64,000 nt of DNA. It comes from Mesorhizobium sp. M9A.F.Ca.ET.002.03.1.2. Its GTDB lineage: Bacteria > Pseudomonadota > Alphaproteobacteria > Rhizobiales > Rhizobiaceae. Each line of letters opens with the position of its first letter. Within the stretch, counting starts at the first letter, position 1. Where the stretch lies: assembly GCF_003952365.1 (NCBI RefSeq), contig NZ_CP034443.1, forward strand, positions 2,907,001 to 2,971,000. Direction: 5' to 3'. The notes under the pieces were generated by a model. It worked only from the letters and a program-made list of their open reading frames with translations. It searched no databases and was not told where the DNA came from. Positions 17,714 to 25,403 of the stretch are shown piece after piece. Both the position numbers and the translations under genes were made by a program.

Positions 17714-18891
17714 TGGGCTCTGACGACAATTTTGACATCGTTGTCGTTGGAGCCGGGCCGGTCGGCCTTTCGTTCGCTGCGTCGCTTGCCCAAAGCGAAC
17801 TCAAGGTGGCAGTTGTTGAACAGAACACATTCGATAGTCTGGCGAATCCGGCTTTCGATGGTCGCGAAATCGCGCTGACCAACGCTTCGATCAGAACCCT
17901 TCGCGAGCTCGGCGCCTGGGATGTCATCCCGGCTTCGGACAAATCAGCAATTCAAGGCGCGCGCGTGCTCAACGGCTCGAGCGCATTCGCTCTTCGTTTC
18001 GATCCTCCCAGCAACTCTGGAGAACCGCTGGGGGTTTTGGTTCCAAATTGCCGGATCCGCGAGGCGCTGTTCAAAATCGTCCGCTTGCAGGATCGCGCCC
18101 GGCTGTTGTGCGGCCACTCGGTCGTCGATGCAACAAACAGCCAAGAAGGAGCAGTCGTAACGCTCTCTAATGGCGCGCGTTTAACTGCTCGGCTTGTTGT
18201 TGCCGCGGATTCGCGTTTGTCCGCCACGCGTGATCTGCTGGGCATCGGCGCCGATATCAACCGGCTTGGCCACTCGATGCTGATTTGCCGAGTGAGGCAC
18301 GAGCGCGCCCACCACCAGATCGCCATCGAATGGTTCGATCACCATCAGACGATAGCGATATTGCCCCTCGCGGAGGGCGTGTCGTCGCTGCTGCTCACAT
18401 TGCGCTCAAACGAGGCCTATAGACTGCTTGCCTTCGATGACGATTTGTTCCTGTCGGAGTTGACGAAACTGTGTCGAGGGCGCCTTGGAAAAATGACCTT
18501 GGCAAGCAAGCGCCATACCTATCCGCTGGTCACGACCTGGGCGCACAAATTCCGGGCCCCGAGCGCCGCACTCATCGGCGACGCTGCCATCGGCATGCAC
18601 CCGGTGACCGCTCACGGATTCAACATCGGTCTCAGCAGCCAGAAGCAACTCGCCCGTGGAATCATGACTGCGTGCCGCGACGGCCGCAATGTTGGCGACC
18701 CCGACATGCTGCACATATACGAAAGGCGGCTGCGCCTGTCGGCGGCGCCGCTCTACCATGCAACGAACATACTGGTTGGACTCTACTCCAGAGACCACCT
18801 GGCGGCACGGCTTGCAAGGCATCTGGGGCTTCGCTTTGCCCAACATGTTCCCCTTGTCCGGCATGGGATTTCGGCGGAGCTCCAGCGGTGA
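17713..18891 (+). CDS. ubiM: UbiM-type FAD monooxygenase of ubiquinone synthesis
   Basis: The product has 392 residues from the ATG at 17713; the frame upstream is unrelated. The N-terminal FAD-binding motif is IVVVGAGPVGLSFAASLAQ, and the second FAD motif AALIGDAAIGMHPVTAHGFNIGL is the GD-x6-P region of UbiH/UbiF/COQ6 enzymes. The HGFNIGL variant (in place of GQGxNxGl) together with length points to UbiM, the 5-demethoxyubiquinol hydroxylase subfamily, rather than UbiH. It hydroxylates the benzoquinone ring using O2. Its location beside the cbb3 cluster suggests a role in respiratory quinone supply, which is inference. Confidence 0.75.
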   Translation: MGSDDNFDIVVVGAGPVGLSFAASLAQSELKVAVVEQNTFDSLANPAFDGREIALTNASIRTLRELGAWDVIPASDKSAIQGARVLNGSSAFALRFDPPSNSGEPLGVLVPNCRIREALFKIVRLQDRARLLCGHSVVDATNSQEGAVVTLSNGARLTARLVVAADSRLSATRDLLGIGADINRLGHSMLICRVRHERAHHQIAIEWFDHHQTIAILPLAEGVSSLLLTLRSNEAYRLLAFDDDLFLSELTKLCRGRLGKMTLASKRHTYPLVTTWAHKFRAPSAALIGDAAIGMHPVTAHGFNIGLSSQKQLARGIMTACRDGRNVGDPDMLHIYERRLRLSAAPLYHATNILVGLYSRDHLAARLARHLGLRFAQHVPLVRHGISAELQR

Positions 18892-19147
18892 TACTGCACC
18901 AGCAGTTGCATTTTGCGCGATGTGCTGGGCGAGCGATGGGAGAGAGTGCATCATGCGCCGGAGTAATCCTGCTCCCGACGCTGATCTCCGATTGAAGAAT
19001 TAACCCGTCCTTCAGGGGGGCTGCATAGGCTGCGGACAAGCAGGAGTAAGCAAGCTGACCCGTCCAGCCCTGGAAAAAGAAGATCCGCTGGAGGCGAGAA
19101 TCCTTCAGGACCAGCTCGCTGATCTGAGGGCAGGCCTTTTCGTCTCA

Positions 19148-20968
19148 ATGCCGATAAGCATTGTGCTGTCCGGGCTGATTTTGACCGTGCAGGCCCTTTC
19201 CGGGAACGGTCTTGCTGGCGCGGCCTGGTTTTCGGTCGTTAATGCGATAAATGCCGCCCGCCTTGCACTCGCCCGTCATCAGCTGAAGGAACCCGGAGTC
19301 CAGGATGATCTGACACGGGTTTGGCTGCGGCTTCGCTGGTTTGGCAGGCTTGCTCTTCTGGCGGGATTCACCTGGTCATTCCTTGCCGTCCTAACGGCTG
19401 GGTACACGACGTCTCAAGCATCGCTGCATCTAATAATTCTGGCGGGCATTTCAGCTGGCGCGGTCACGTACGGCAGCTCATATGCTGCGGCAGCGATATA
19501 CTTCATCACACCGCCACTCCTCATTGCCGCCGCATGCTTGCTGACGAAGGGAACCCTGGAAAACTACATTCTGGCTTTTGCCGTCCTGCTTTTCGAGGGC
19601 GGCCTGGCTCGAGCCTCGTTCGTTGGACAAGCGCGCTTCCGTGACGCGAGCCGCCTGAGACATCAAGCCGAGCGGCTTGCCGCGGAAATGGAGCGCAATT
19701 CCAGGGAGGACCATCTTACCGCGCTCCTCAACAGGCGCGGCCTCGAACATGCAATCGATCAGTTTGAGAACACTGATGGGCCCTTTGTGGCCATGCTGAT
19801 TGATCTGGATGGGTTCAAATCTGTCAACGATACCTACGGTCACAGAACGGGTGACGAGCTGCTTGCCAGGATCGCCCGCCGAATAGAGGAAGAAGCACCG
19901 GAGGGCTCAACGCTCGCCCGCATCGGTGGCGATGAATTCGTGCTGGTTTTTTCCTCGCTTAGAAATTCGCCTTCTCCCAGCAATCTCGCATCCAATCTCA
20001 TATCCAAGCTTGCTCGCCCCTATCCTGGCGTCGCCTCCGTCCGGATCGGGGCATCCATAGGAATATACTCGGCTAAAAACCCGGGGCTGACGGAAATGTT
20101 GTTGCGGGCGGACATCGCCCTTTACACAGCTAAGCGCCGTGGCAGGAACGAATTTTGCCTGTTCGATGCCGAGCTCGACCGGGAACTGCAACGCCGCCAG
20201 TCAATCGAACGCGATCTTCATTCGGCGATAAAGACGAGAAGCTTGGGCCCTTGGTTCCAGCCAATCGTAAGACTCGACACCGAAGCTGTGATCGGTTTTG
20301 AAGGGTTGCTAAGGTGGTCCCATCCGATTCACGGTTCCATCTCTCCGCCCGAAATCATGACAGCGGCACGCGAAACCGGAATGCTCCAGCTGCTAACTCA
20401 AGCTGTATTTTCCGAATGTTGCGCTTTTATCGACGCCTTGGTGAAAGCTGACTGTCGTGATGTTCGTGTGACGATGAACGTTTCACCGCGCGAATTGGAG
20501 GCCGGCGATATCGACGAAATGGTTCTGAATGGTCTGGCGGCAAAGGACCTCCCTGCAACGATGTTCGAAATTGAGATAACAGAAGAATCGCCCGTGGACC
20601 CGGACAGGGTCGATGAAAAGCTCGGACGGCTTTCACATGCCGGCATTTCCATCGCGCTCGATGTCTTCGGCACCGGCTTTTCCACGTTGGCATCGCTCAA
20701 GGACAGTCGGATAAGGAAGGTGAAAATAGACCAGGGCTTCATTCGCGGTTTAGCCAAATCGCGGGAGGATCGGCTGCTTGTCAAAACCGTGATCGATCTT
20801 GGTCGGACGCTCGGGATCGAGGTCATGGCCGAGGGCGTCGAGACAGAGGCGGATCGGCAAACTCTGCACAAGCTTGGCTGCAAAACCGCTCAGGGCTTCC
20901 TGTTCTCCAAGGCGGTGCCACTCAGCCAAGCGCTTGGTTTGGCAGTTAAAGAGCGCCAGGAGTTGTGA
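19148..20968 (+). CDS. Membrane GGDEF-EAL protein (cyclic di-GMP turnover)
   Basis: The product has 606 residues from the ATG at 19148. N-terminal membrane helices (about residues 1-165) are followed by a GGDEF domain with intact RIGGDEF (260-264) and an EAL domain. The EAL signature is altered to EGL (385-387), and the metal-binding pair in DDFGTG is DVFGTG (505-506), so the phosphodiesterase may be weak or inactive. The ExxxE, KID and AEGVE motifs remain. The true start may be upstream: the frame is open, conserved-looking sequence (LEARILQDQLADLRAGLFVSM) precedes the ATG, and AGGAG at 19042-19046 sits 8 nt before a CTG at 19055. Confidence 0.85.
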   Translation: MPISIVLSGLILTVQALSGNGLAGAAWFSVVNAINAARLALARHQLKEPGVQDDLTRVWLRLRWFGRLALLAGFTWSFLAVLTAGYTTSQASLHLIILAGISAGAVTYGSSYAAAAIYFITPPLLIAAACLLTKGTLENYILAFAVLLFEGGLARASFVGQARFRDASRLRHQAERLAAEMERNSREDHLTALLNRRGLEHAIDQFENTDGPFVAMLIDLDGFKSVNDTYGHRTGDELLARIARRIEEEAPEGSTLARIGGDEFVLVFSSLRNSPSPSNLASNLISKLARPYPGVASVRIGASIGIYSAKNPGLTEMLLRADIALYTAKRRGRNEFCLFDAELDRELQRRQSIERDLHSAIKTRSLGPWFQPIVRLDTEAVIGFEGLLRWSHPIHGSISPPEIMTAARETGMLQLLTQAVFSECCAFIDALVKADCRDVRVTMNVSPRELEAGDIDEMVLNGLAAKDLPATMFEIEITEESPVDPDRVDEKLGRLSHAGISIALDVFGTGFSTLASLKDSRIRKVKIDQGFIRGLAKSREDRLLVKTVIDLGRTLGIEVMAEGVETEADRQTLHKLGCKTAQGFLFSKAVPLSQALGLAVKERQEL

Positions 20969-20974
20969 CCGGCA

Positions 20975-21356
20975 TCCGCCATTCGCTCACGCGCGCCACC
21001 TCGCCGGGTTCAGCGGTATCCTGCAAGTGGATGGCTACTCGGCCTATACCAACCTGGTCAAGGCACGGGACAAAGCCGGCAGCAATGAAACAATCCGGCT
21101 CGCCGGGTGCTGGGCTCACCTGCGGCGCAAATTCTACGACCTGCACATCAGCGGGATCTCGCAGGGCCGCGACGGGTTCGATCACCGCCATGACCGAATT
21201 GTGGAAGGTCGAGACAAGGTTCGTGGCAAGGATGCTGGAAGCCGCGCCGCGCTGCGTCAGGAAAAGTCCGTGGCCATTGTCGCGAGCCCCTTCGATCTAT
21301 GGGAAGCGGAACTGGGCAAGGTCTCGGGGAAATCCAAAACCGCCTTGCGGGGCTGA
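20975..21356 (+). pseudogene. IS66-family transposase (TnpC) remnant
   Basis: In the third plus frame the sequence HLAGFSGILQVDGYSAYTNL, followed by GCWAHLRRKFYDLH, is the DDE-domain core of IS66 TnpC. Later in the same frame come RAALRQEKS and LWEAELGKVSGKSKTA, also TnpC-like, while the piece between them fits better in another frame (TAMTELWKVE). The gene is therefore frameshifted and lacks both ends. It begins directly after the GGDEF-EAL stop codon. No tnpA, tnpB or terminal repeats are visible. Confidence 0.75.
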
Positions 21357-22426
21357 CCTTCCATCTGGTCCGTGGTTAGCTGATAGGCGGTTTATTTGTC
21401 GTGCAACGTGCTCTTTCAGCCTAAGCTGCTCCACGCGTGGGGTACCAAATGTCAGACTTTCACCACTAGGAAATCGCGAACGGGCGCGGCGCTTACTGGC
21501 CGCATTGCCGCAAAATAGCGTCGGAAGGTGGGATCGGCGTGACGTTGTTACTCAGAGTGAGTGGTCCCGAGAGTTGAGGGCAGAATCGAAATTCGCGTGT
21601 TCCTATAGCGCATCTCCGATCGGGGGCCATCGCCACGAGCAGCAGATGAGGCAATGCGAAGCTTGGTCGATCGACAGAGTGATGCGGCACGACATCCATT
21701 TCCTACCAGCCCATTCCCCCCGATACAGCCGCGCGTCTACTCGAACCTAGAGCTGTCGAGCATGAGCAAACACCGTCCTTGTTGTGTTCTGAGAACTCCA
21801 GCTTTACCTCGCCGAATGGCAGCTCGCAAATGATGCAATCAAAAGTGTGCATACCGCGGCAGCGACCACATTGTTTCAGTCTTTTCAACAGCGTAAGAAT
21901 CTGACGGTATTTTTGACGGTACTCACTGGTTGTGTGACTTAAATTAAGTAATTGAAACAATCAGGTACGGCCTTAATTGATGATTGAGTGGGAATGAGGG
22001 GACGCGGCGATGATAGGCGGCTCTAGCGTAGTATTTCGTAGAAAATACAATGATTTGCGGGCAGGGCAGACTGCTAGCCAGGGTACATTATCAATGGAAT
22101 TGACAAATCTGTCAAGTCATTGAAATCGTTAAGTTTATCGGAGTGCCTGGCGCGGCTCGCAGCTTGTAGCAGATCACTCTGACGGTACTTTTGACGGTGT
22201 TTTTCGTATCCGACAGAGCATTCTAAAAAGTACCGTCATTCGTTTTTAGGGTTTGACGGTACTTTTCTGCGTATCAACGCTTTGAAATGTATAACAAAAA
22301 TGCCCTGTAGCATGACATTTCCGCGCTGACGGTACTTTAGTTATCGACATACATAGTTTCGGCTTTGGCTGCGGTACCGATCGATGTTCCGGACACGATC
22401 GCATATCGTCGTATGGCACCGTCGCA
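21357..22426. other. Non-coding, AT-richer region with repeats
   Basis: There is no recognisable gene in about 1.07 kb. An 85-codon minus frame at 21703-21960 contains two CxxC pairs (CGRCRGMHTFDCIIC), but its start falls in the repeat array and I do not trust it. The right half is clearly richer in A and T than its surroundings and holds the TGACGGTAC array. It also holds a 16-bp inverted repeat (TTGACA-AATC-TGTCAA, near 22099-22114) and a GTATTTcgtagAAAATAC-type palindrome near 22030. Confidence 0.5.
21902..22335. repeat. Seven-copy array of TGACGGTACTTTT
   Basis: Copies of the 9-mer TGACGGTAC, or one or two changes from it, start at 21902, 21914, 22180, 22192, 22254 and 22327 on the plus strand. 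One copy lies at 22230-22238 on the minus strand. Most are followed by a T-run, giving the consensus TGACGGTACTTTT. Two pairs are spaced exactly 12 bp apart. An eighth, near-perfect copy (CGACGGTACTTTC) lies at 25693. Such arrays are typical of protein-binding sites such as iterons or operators; the binding protein is unknown. Confidence 0.75.
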
Positions 22427-22648
22427 TCACCTATCGAATGTTGTCCCGACTGCTGCCGGATCTGCGATGGAGAGAAGCGTTGACCGTATCCAGGCGGGAG
22501 CTTGGACCGCGGTAAATGCGAGCGTCTTTTTATCGTTGGGAGAAAGATGAGGTGCCGCGACCCGTGCAAGCTCGGCGGCGCGCGCCGGCCCAATATGACG
22601 AAGCGCCTTGACTACGGTCCCGGCCAAGTTGCCAGGAGCAATCAAATG
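22427..22648 (-). pseudogene. C-terminal fragment of a DUF6088/AbiEi-like protein
   Basis: The minus frame reads GNLAGTVVKALRHIGPARA, then HLSPNDKKTLAFTAVQAPAW and a short end. This resembles the C-terminal region of DUF6088 proteins, relatives of the AbiEi antitoxin, where an ALR(Y/H)-G motif and a PAW motif near the end are typical. The start of the gene is missing: the fragment begins right at the tetR stop codon. No nucleotidyltransferase (AbiEii-type toxin) gene follows on its downstream side. I rate it a leftover of a toxin-antitoxin gene. Confidence 0.5.
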
Positions 22649-22649
22649 C

Positions 22650-23297
22650 CTATCCGCCCGCGTGGTCGTTGCCACCGTGCGCGGCGATGAACATGGCGAC
22701 GGCCGACCGGCAATAGGATTCGATCTCGTTGTCGTCCTCTGCTCTCGCCTCATCGAAGCGTGCGATAATCAGGAGATCGCATCCTTTGAAAAGCGCGGCA
22801 AACAAGCGGGCGGACCGGAGAGGATCGGGCACCTTCAGAGCCGCCTTTGCATGCAACTGACGCAACAGGCCCTCGATTTGCGCGATGATATGGGCGGGGC
22901 CTGCTTCGTAATGGAGCTTGCTCAACGACTTCTGGTTTGGCGTGTCGGCCATGACCATGGCTTCGACATTGCGGACCTCCGGGCGCAGAAGCGTGCGAAG
23001 CAGTGACGATCCCGCCGCCATGAGCTGATCTTCGGCTGAACCATCGACGCCTTCAAAAAGTTTCTGCGGCATTAACTGCTGGCAGCGGGCCGCAAAGGCC
23101 GCGCCAAACAGCGCCTCCTTGTTCTCGAAGTGCTTGTAGATGCTGAGCTTGGATATCTTCGCGCGCTGGGCGACCTTATCCAATGTCGCCGCATGAAATC
23201 CCAGTTCCTCAAACAGTTCGCACGCGGTGTCGACGATCGTTTGACCAAGCGCCTCGTTGGCGGGCCGGCCGCGTCGGTTTTGGACATTTTCACTCAT
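22650..23297 (-). CDS. TetR/AcrR-family repressor
   Basis: The product has 215 residues. The N-terminal helix-turn-helix reads ACELFEELGFHAATLDKVAQRAKISKLSIYKHFENKEALF, a textbook TetR DNA-binding domain; the C-terminal helical domain ends in FIAAHGGNDHAGG. It is divergent from the oxidoreductase at 23400. A 25-bp palindrome in the shared promoter is the probable operator. It likely represses itself and the oxidoreductase-monooxygenase-methyltransferase cassette until a ligand, not identifiable here, binds. Confidence 0.92.
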   Translation of the reverse strand: MSENVQNRRGRPANEALGQTIVDTACELFEELGFHAATLDKVAQRAKISKLSIYKHFENKEALFGAAFAARCQQLMPQKLFEGVDGSAEDQLMAAGSSLLRTLLRPEVRNVEAMVMADTPNQKSLSKLHYEAGPAHIIAQIEGLLRQLHAKAALKVPDPLRSARLFAALFKGCDLLIIARFDEARAEDDNEIESYCRSAVAMFIAAHGGNDHAGG

Positions 23298-23311
23298 GGC
23301 TATTGCGATCC

Positions 23312-23342
23312 TTGACAGTATCGTTATTTGATCTTACGATAC
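23312..23342 (+). promoter_or_regulatory. Promoter overlapped by a TetR-type operator
   Basis: TTGACA at 23312-23317 and TACGAT at 23335-23340 are separated by 17 bp, a good sigma-70 promoter pointing right toward the oxidoreductase. The inverted repeat GTATCGT-N11-ACGATAC (23318-23342) fills the spacer and covers the -10 box, so a bound repressor would block polymerase. It lies 20 bp from the tetR start, which also suits autorepression. Confidence 0.7.
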
Positions 23343-23399
23343 CATTCAGTATCTGAAATATGCAAGTCAAATTCCGCCGACCTAAGCCACGAGGGTGCC

Positions 23400-24410
23400 A
23401 TGCAACGACGAACACTGCTGAAGCTGGCCGCAATTTCCGCCATTGGAGTCCCTCCTGCTGAGGCCACCGCAAAATCCAATCCAGCCCCCTCTATCCGCAA
23501 CACGGAGCCCATCACAATGAATCATGTCATCATCATCGGCGGCAGCTTTGCTGGCCTCGCCGCCGCTCTGCAGCTTGGCCGTGCCCGCCGCAAAGTCATC
23601 GTTCTCGATACCGGCCTTCAGCGCAACCGCTTCGCTGGCCGCTCGCACGGTGTGCTCGGCCACGATGACAAGCCACCGTCCGACATCCTGGCCGCGGCGC
23701 GGCAGCAACTCGCGCGCTACCCTGCTATCAGGATGGTCAATGCCCGTGCCGACAGCATCTCCGGTACCATCGACAATTTCTCCGTCCTCACTGGCGATGG
23801 TGAAACCCTTAGCGCGCGCCGCCTGATCCTGAGCTATGGCGTTGTTGACCAAATGCCTGATGTTCCGGGTTTTGCCGAGAACTGGGGCACATCCGTCATC
23901 CCATGCCCCTATTGCGACGGCTTCGAAGTTGCTGACCAGCATTGGGGCCTCGTCTGGTCTGGCCCGCAGTCGATGAATCAGGTCAGGCTGTTTCACGATT
24001 GGACCGACAGGTTGACTGTCTTCGGCAATGGTCACGACATCACCCCCGACATACGGGCCGATCTGGCGGGCCGCCAGGTACCTCTCGTTGATGGTCGGAT
24101 CACCGAAATCGCACGTCACGGGAGCCATAGTGCCACCATCAAGATCGATACCGGCCCCGATGTCGCAGTCGATGTCCTATTCGCGCATCCGCGTACCAGG
24201 CCGTCCGCAAGCCTTCATGACGCACTGGGCCTCGCCACGGTCAATACGCCAACCGGCATCGCCCTCAAGACCGACGAGCGCCGCGAAACCAGCATGCCAG
24301 GCATCTACGCCGCCGGTGACCTTGCCAACCCCGGCATCCCCTCGGTCACCACGGCAACATGGCAAGGCGCGATGGCGGGTATCTTCGCTCAGCAGTCGAT
24401 GCTCACTTGA
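23400..24410 (+). CDS. Thioredoxin-reductase-like FAD/NAD(P) oxidoreductase
   Basis: The catalytic part begins MNHVIIIGGSFAGLAAALQL (ATG 23517), with an FAD GxGxxG-type motif. It carries the redox pair CPYC in VIPCPYCDGFEV and the C-terminal FAD motif GIYAAGDLAN. The frame from the ATG at 23400 adds 39 residues that look like a twin-arginine leader (QRRTLLKLAAISAIG). If used it would send the protein to the periplasm, which is unusual for this family. The shorter start at 23517 is the safer one for the enzyme. It is controlled by the divergent tetR and leads a small cassette. Confidence 0.8.
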   Translation: MQRRTLLKLAAISAIGVPPAEATAKSNPAPSIRNTEPITMNHVIIIGGSFAGLAAALQLGRARRKVIVLDTGLQRNRFAGRSHGVLGHDDKPPSDILAAARQQLARYPAIRMVNARADSISGTIDNFSVLTGDGETLSARRLILSYGVVDQMPDVPGFAENWGTSVIPCPYCDGFEVADQHWGLVWSGPQSMNQVRLFHDWTDRLTVFGNGHDITPDIRADLAGRQVPLVDGRITEIARHGSHSATIKIDTGPDVAVDVLFAHPRTRPSASLHDALGLATVNTPTGIALKTDERRETSMPGIYAAGDLANPGIPSVTTATWQGAMAGIFAQQSMLT

Positions 24411-24465
24411 GTGCAAGCAGCATCGATCACCCCAGTTCAATTTCACAATAGACAGGAGCGCCACC

Positions 24466-24846
24466 ATGGCCGCCATAAAACCATTCAAACCTCTAGACGA
24501 GAAATTTCCGTTTGACCTCCAACTCGGTATCGCGGCCGCGCCTCTCGTGCTCATCAACCTCTTCACGGTCGTCGATCCCGCCGACGAAGCGGGCTTCCTG
24601 GACGCTTTCAAGGCGGCTGCGGAGATCATAACGAAGCAACCGGGCTTCATTACCATGCAACTGCATCGAGCGATCGGCGATAGCCCGACGTACCTGAACT
24701 ATGTGGTGTGGGAATCCACCGAGGCGGTCCGCGCCGCCTTCACTGATCCCGAGTTCCTCGCGAAACTTCCAGCATATCCGTCATCGGTCGTTGCCAGGCC
24801 GCACCTGTTCCAGAAGGTCGCCGTTCCCGGCTTTTGCACGGCCTGA
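24466..24846 (+). CDS. Antibiotic-biosynthesis-monooxygenase-fold (ABM) protein
   Basis: The product has 126 residues from the ATG at 24466, behind AGGAG at 24453-24457. The sequence VLINLFTVVDPADEAGFLDAFKAAAEIITKQPGFITMQLHR and YLNYVVWESTEAVRAAFTDPEF is the ferredoxin-like ABM/EthD fold. Members are cofactor-free monooxygenases or stress enzymes; the substrate cannot be read from the sequence. It is 55 bp downstream of the oxidoreductase on the same strand, so co-regulation by the TetR protein is likely. Confidence 0.8.
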   Translation: MAAIKPFKPLDEKFPFDLQLGIAAAPLVLINLFTVVDPADEAGFLDAFKAAAEIITKQPGFITMQLHRAIGDSPTYLNYVVWESTEAVRAAFTDPEFLAKLPAYPSSVVARPHLFQKVAVPGFCTA

Positions 24847-24856
24847 CTCGGGAAAT

Positions 24857-24908
24857 ATGGCTCGGCGCGATGGCCGGCATCTTCGCCCAGCAGTCAATGC
24901 TGGTTTGA
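24857..24908 (+). pseudogene. Duplicated 3' tail of an oxidoreductase gene
   Basis: This 52-bp stretch encodes GAMAGIFAQQSML plus a stop and nearly repeats the last codons of the oxidoreductase gene (24361-24410). It has third-position changes, so it is a diverged homologue and not a fresh copy. Everything upstream of it has been replaced by the ABM gene. It marks a past second oxidoreductase gene or a recombination junction. Confidence 0.7.
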
Positions 24909-24929
24909 GAGCACAGATTGGAGAGGAGC

Positions 24930-25403
24930 ATGGCCGACGAACCCGACAGCGCTGGTGTGCGCTTCCCTCCGCCCTTCGTCTATCTGGGAGCGCTGCTGTT
25001 GGGGCTGGCGGCGGAGCGGTTCGTCACCCTGCGCTCCTTTGGCATCGACTGGCGGTTGCTGACCGCGACGGGCGCGCTGCTGTTCGTTGCCGGCGCGGCG
25101 ATTATGCTTGCGGCAGCGGGGCTGTTCCGGCGGCTGGGCACCAACATTCCGCCGTCGCAGCCAACGACCCTCATCGCGACGACCGGTCCCTATCGGTGGA
25201 CCCGCAATCCCATGTATCTCGGCATGGCGCTTGTCTATGCCGGCCTTGCGATCGGCTGCGACGGGCCGATCGCCTTCGCCTTGCTCCCGTTGGTGCTGAT
25301 CGCAATCCAGACGCAAGTGATCGCCCGCGAGGAGCGCTATCTCGAAGCGAAGTTCGGCGACGACTACCGCCGCTACAAGGCGGAGGTTCGCCGCTGGCTC
25401 TGA
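24930..25403 (+). CDS. Isoprenylcysteine/PEMT-type membrane methyltransferase
   Basis: The product has 157 residues from the ATG at 24930, behind GAGAGGAG. Four hydrophobic segments are followed by the family motifs TTGPYRWTRNPMYLGMALVYAGLAI and REERYLEAKFGDDYRRYKAEVRRWL, which bind S-adenosylmethionine at the membrane face in the ICMT/PEMT family. Bacterial members are of mostly unknown substrate. It closes the TetR-linked cassette. Confidence 0.85.
   Translation: MADEPDSAGVRFPPPFVYLGALLLGLAAERFVTLRSFGIDWRLLTATGALLFVAGAAIMLAAAGLFRRLGTNIPPSQPTTLIATTGPYRWTRNPMYLGMALVYAGLAIGCDGPIAFALLPLVLIAIQTQVIAREERYLEAKFGDDYRRYKAEVRRWL

Noticed and set aside
21703..21960. 85-codon minus frame with CxxC pairs as a zinc-ribbon gene
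   Set aside because: Its first codons are made by the repeat array (EYRQKYRQ), there is no clear ribosome site, and no family is recognisable.
21902..22335. CRISPR array
   Set aside because: Repeats are only 9-13 bp, spacing is irregular (12 to about 266 bp) and one copy is inverted; no cas genes are nearby.
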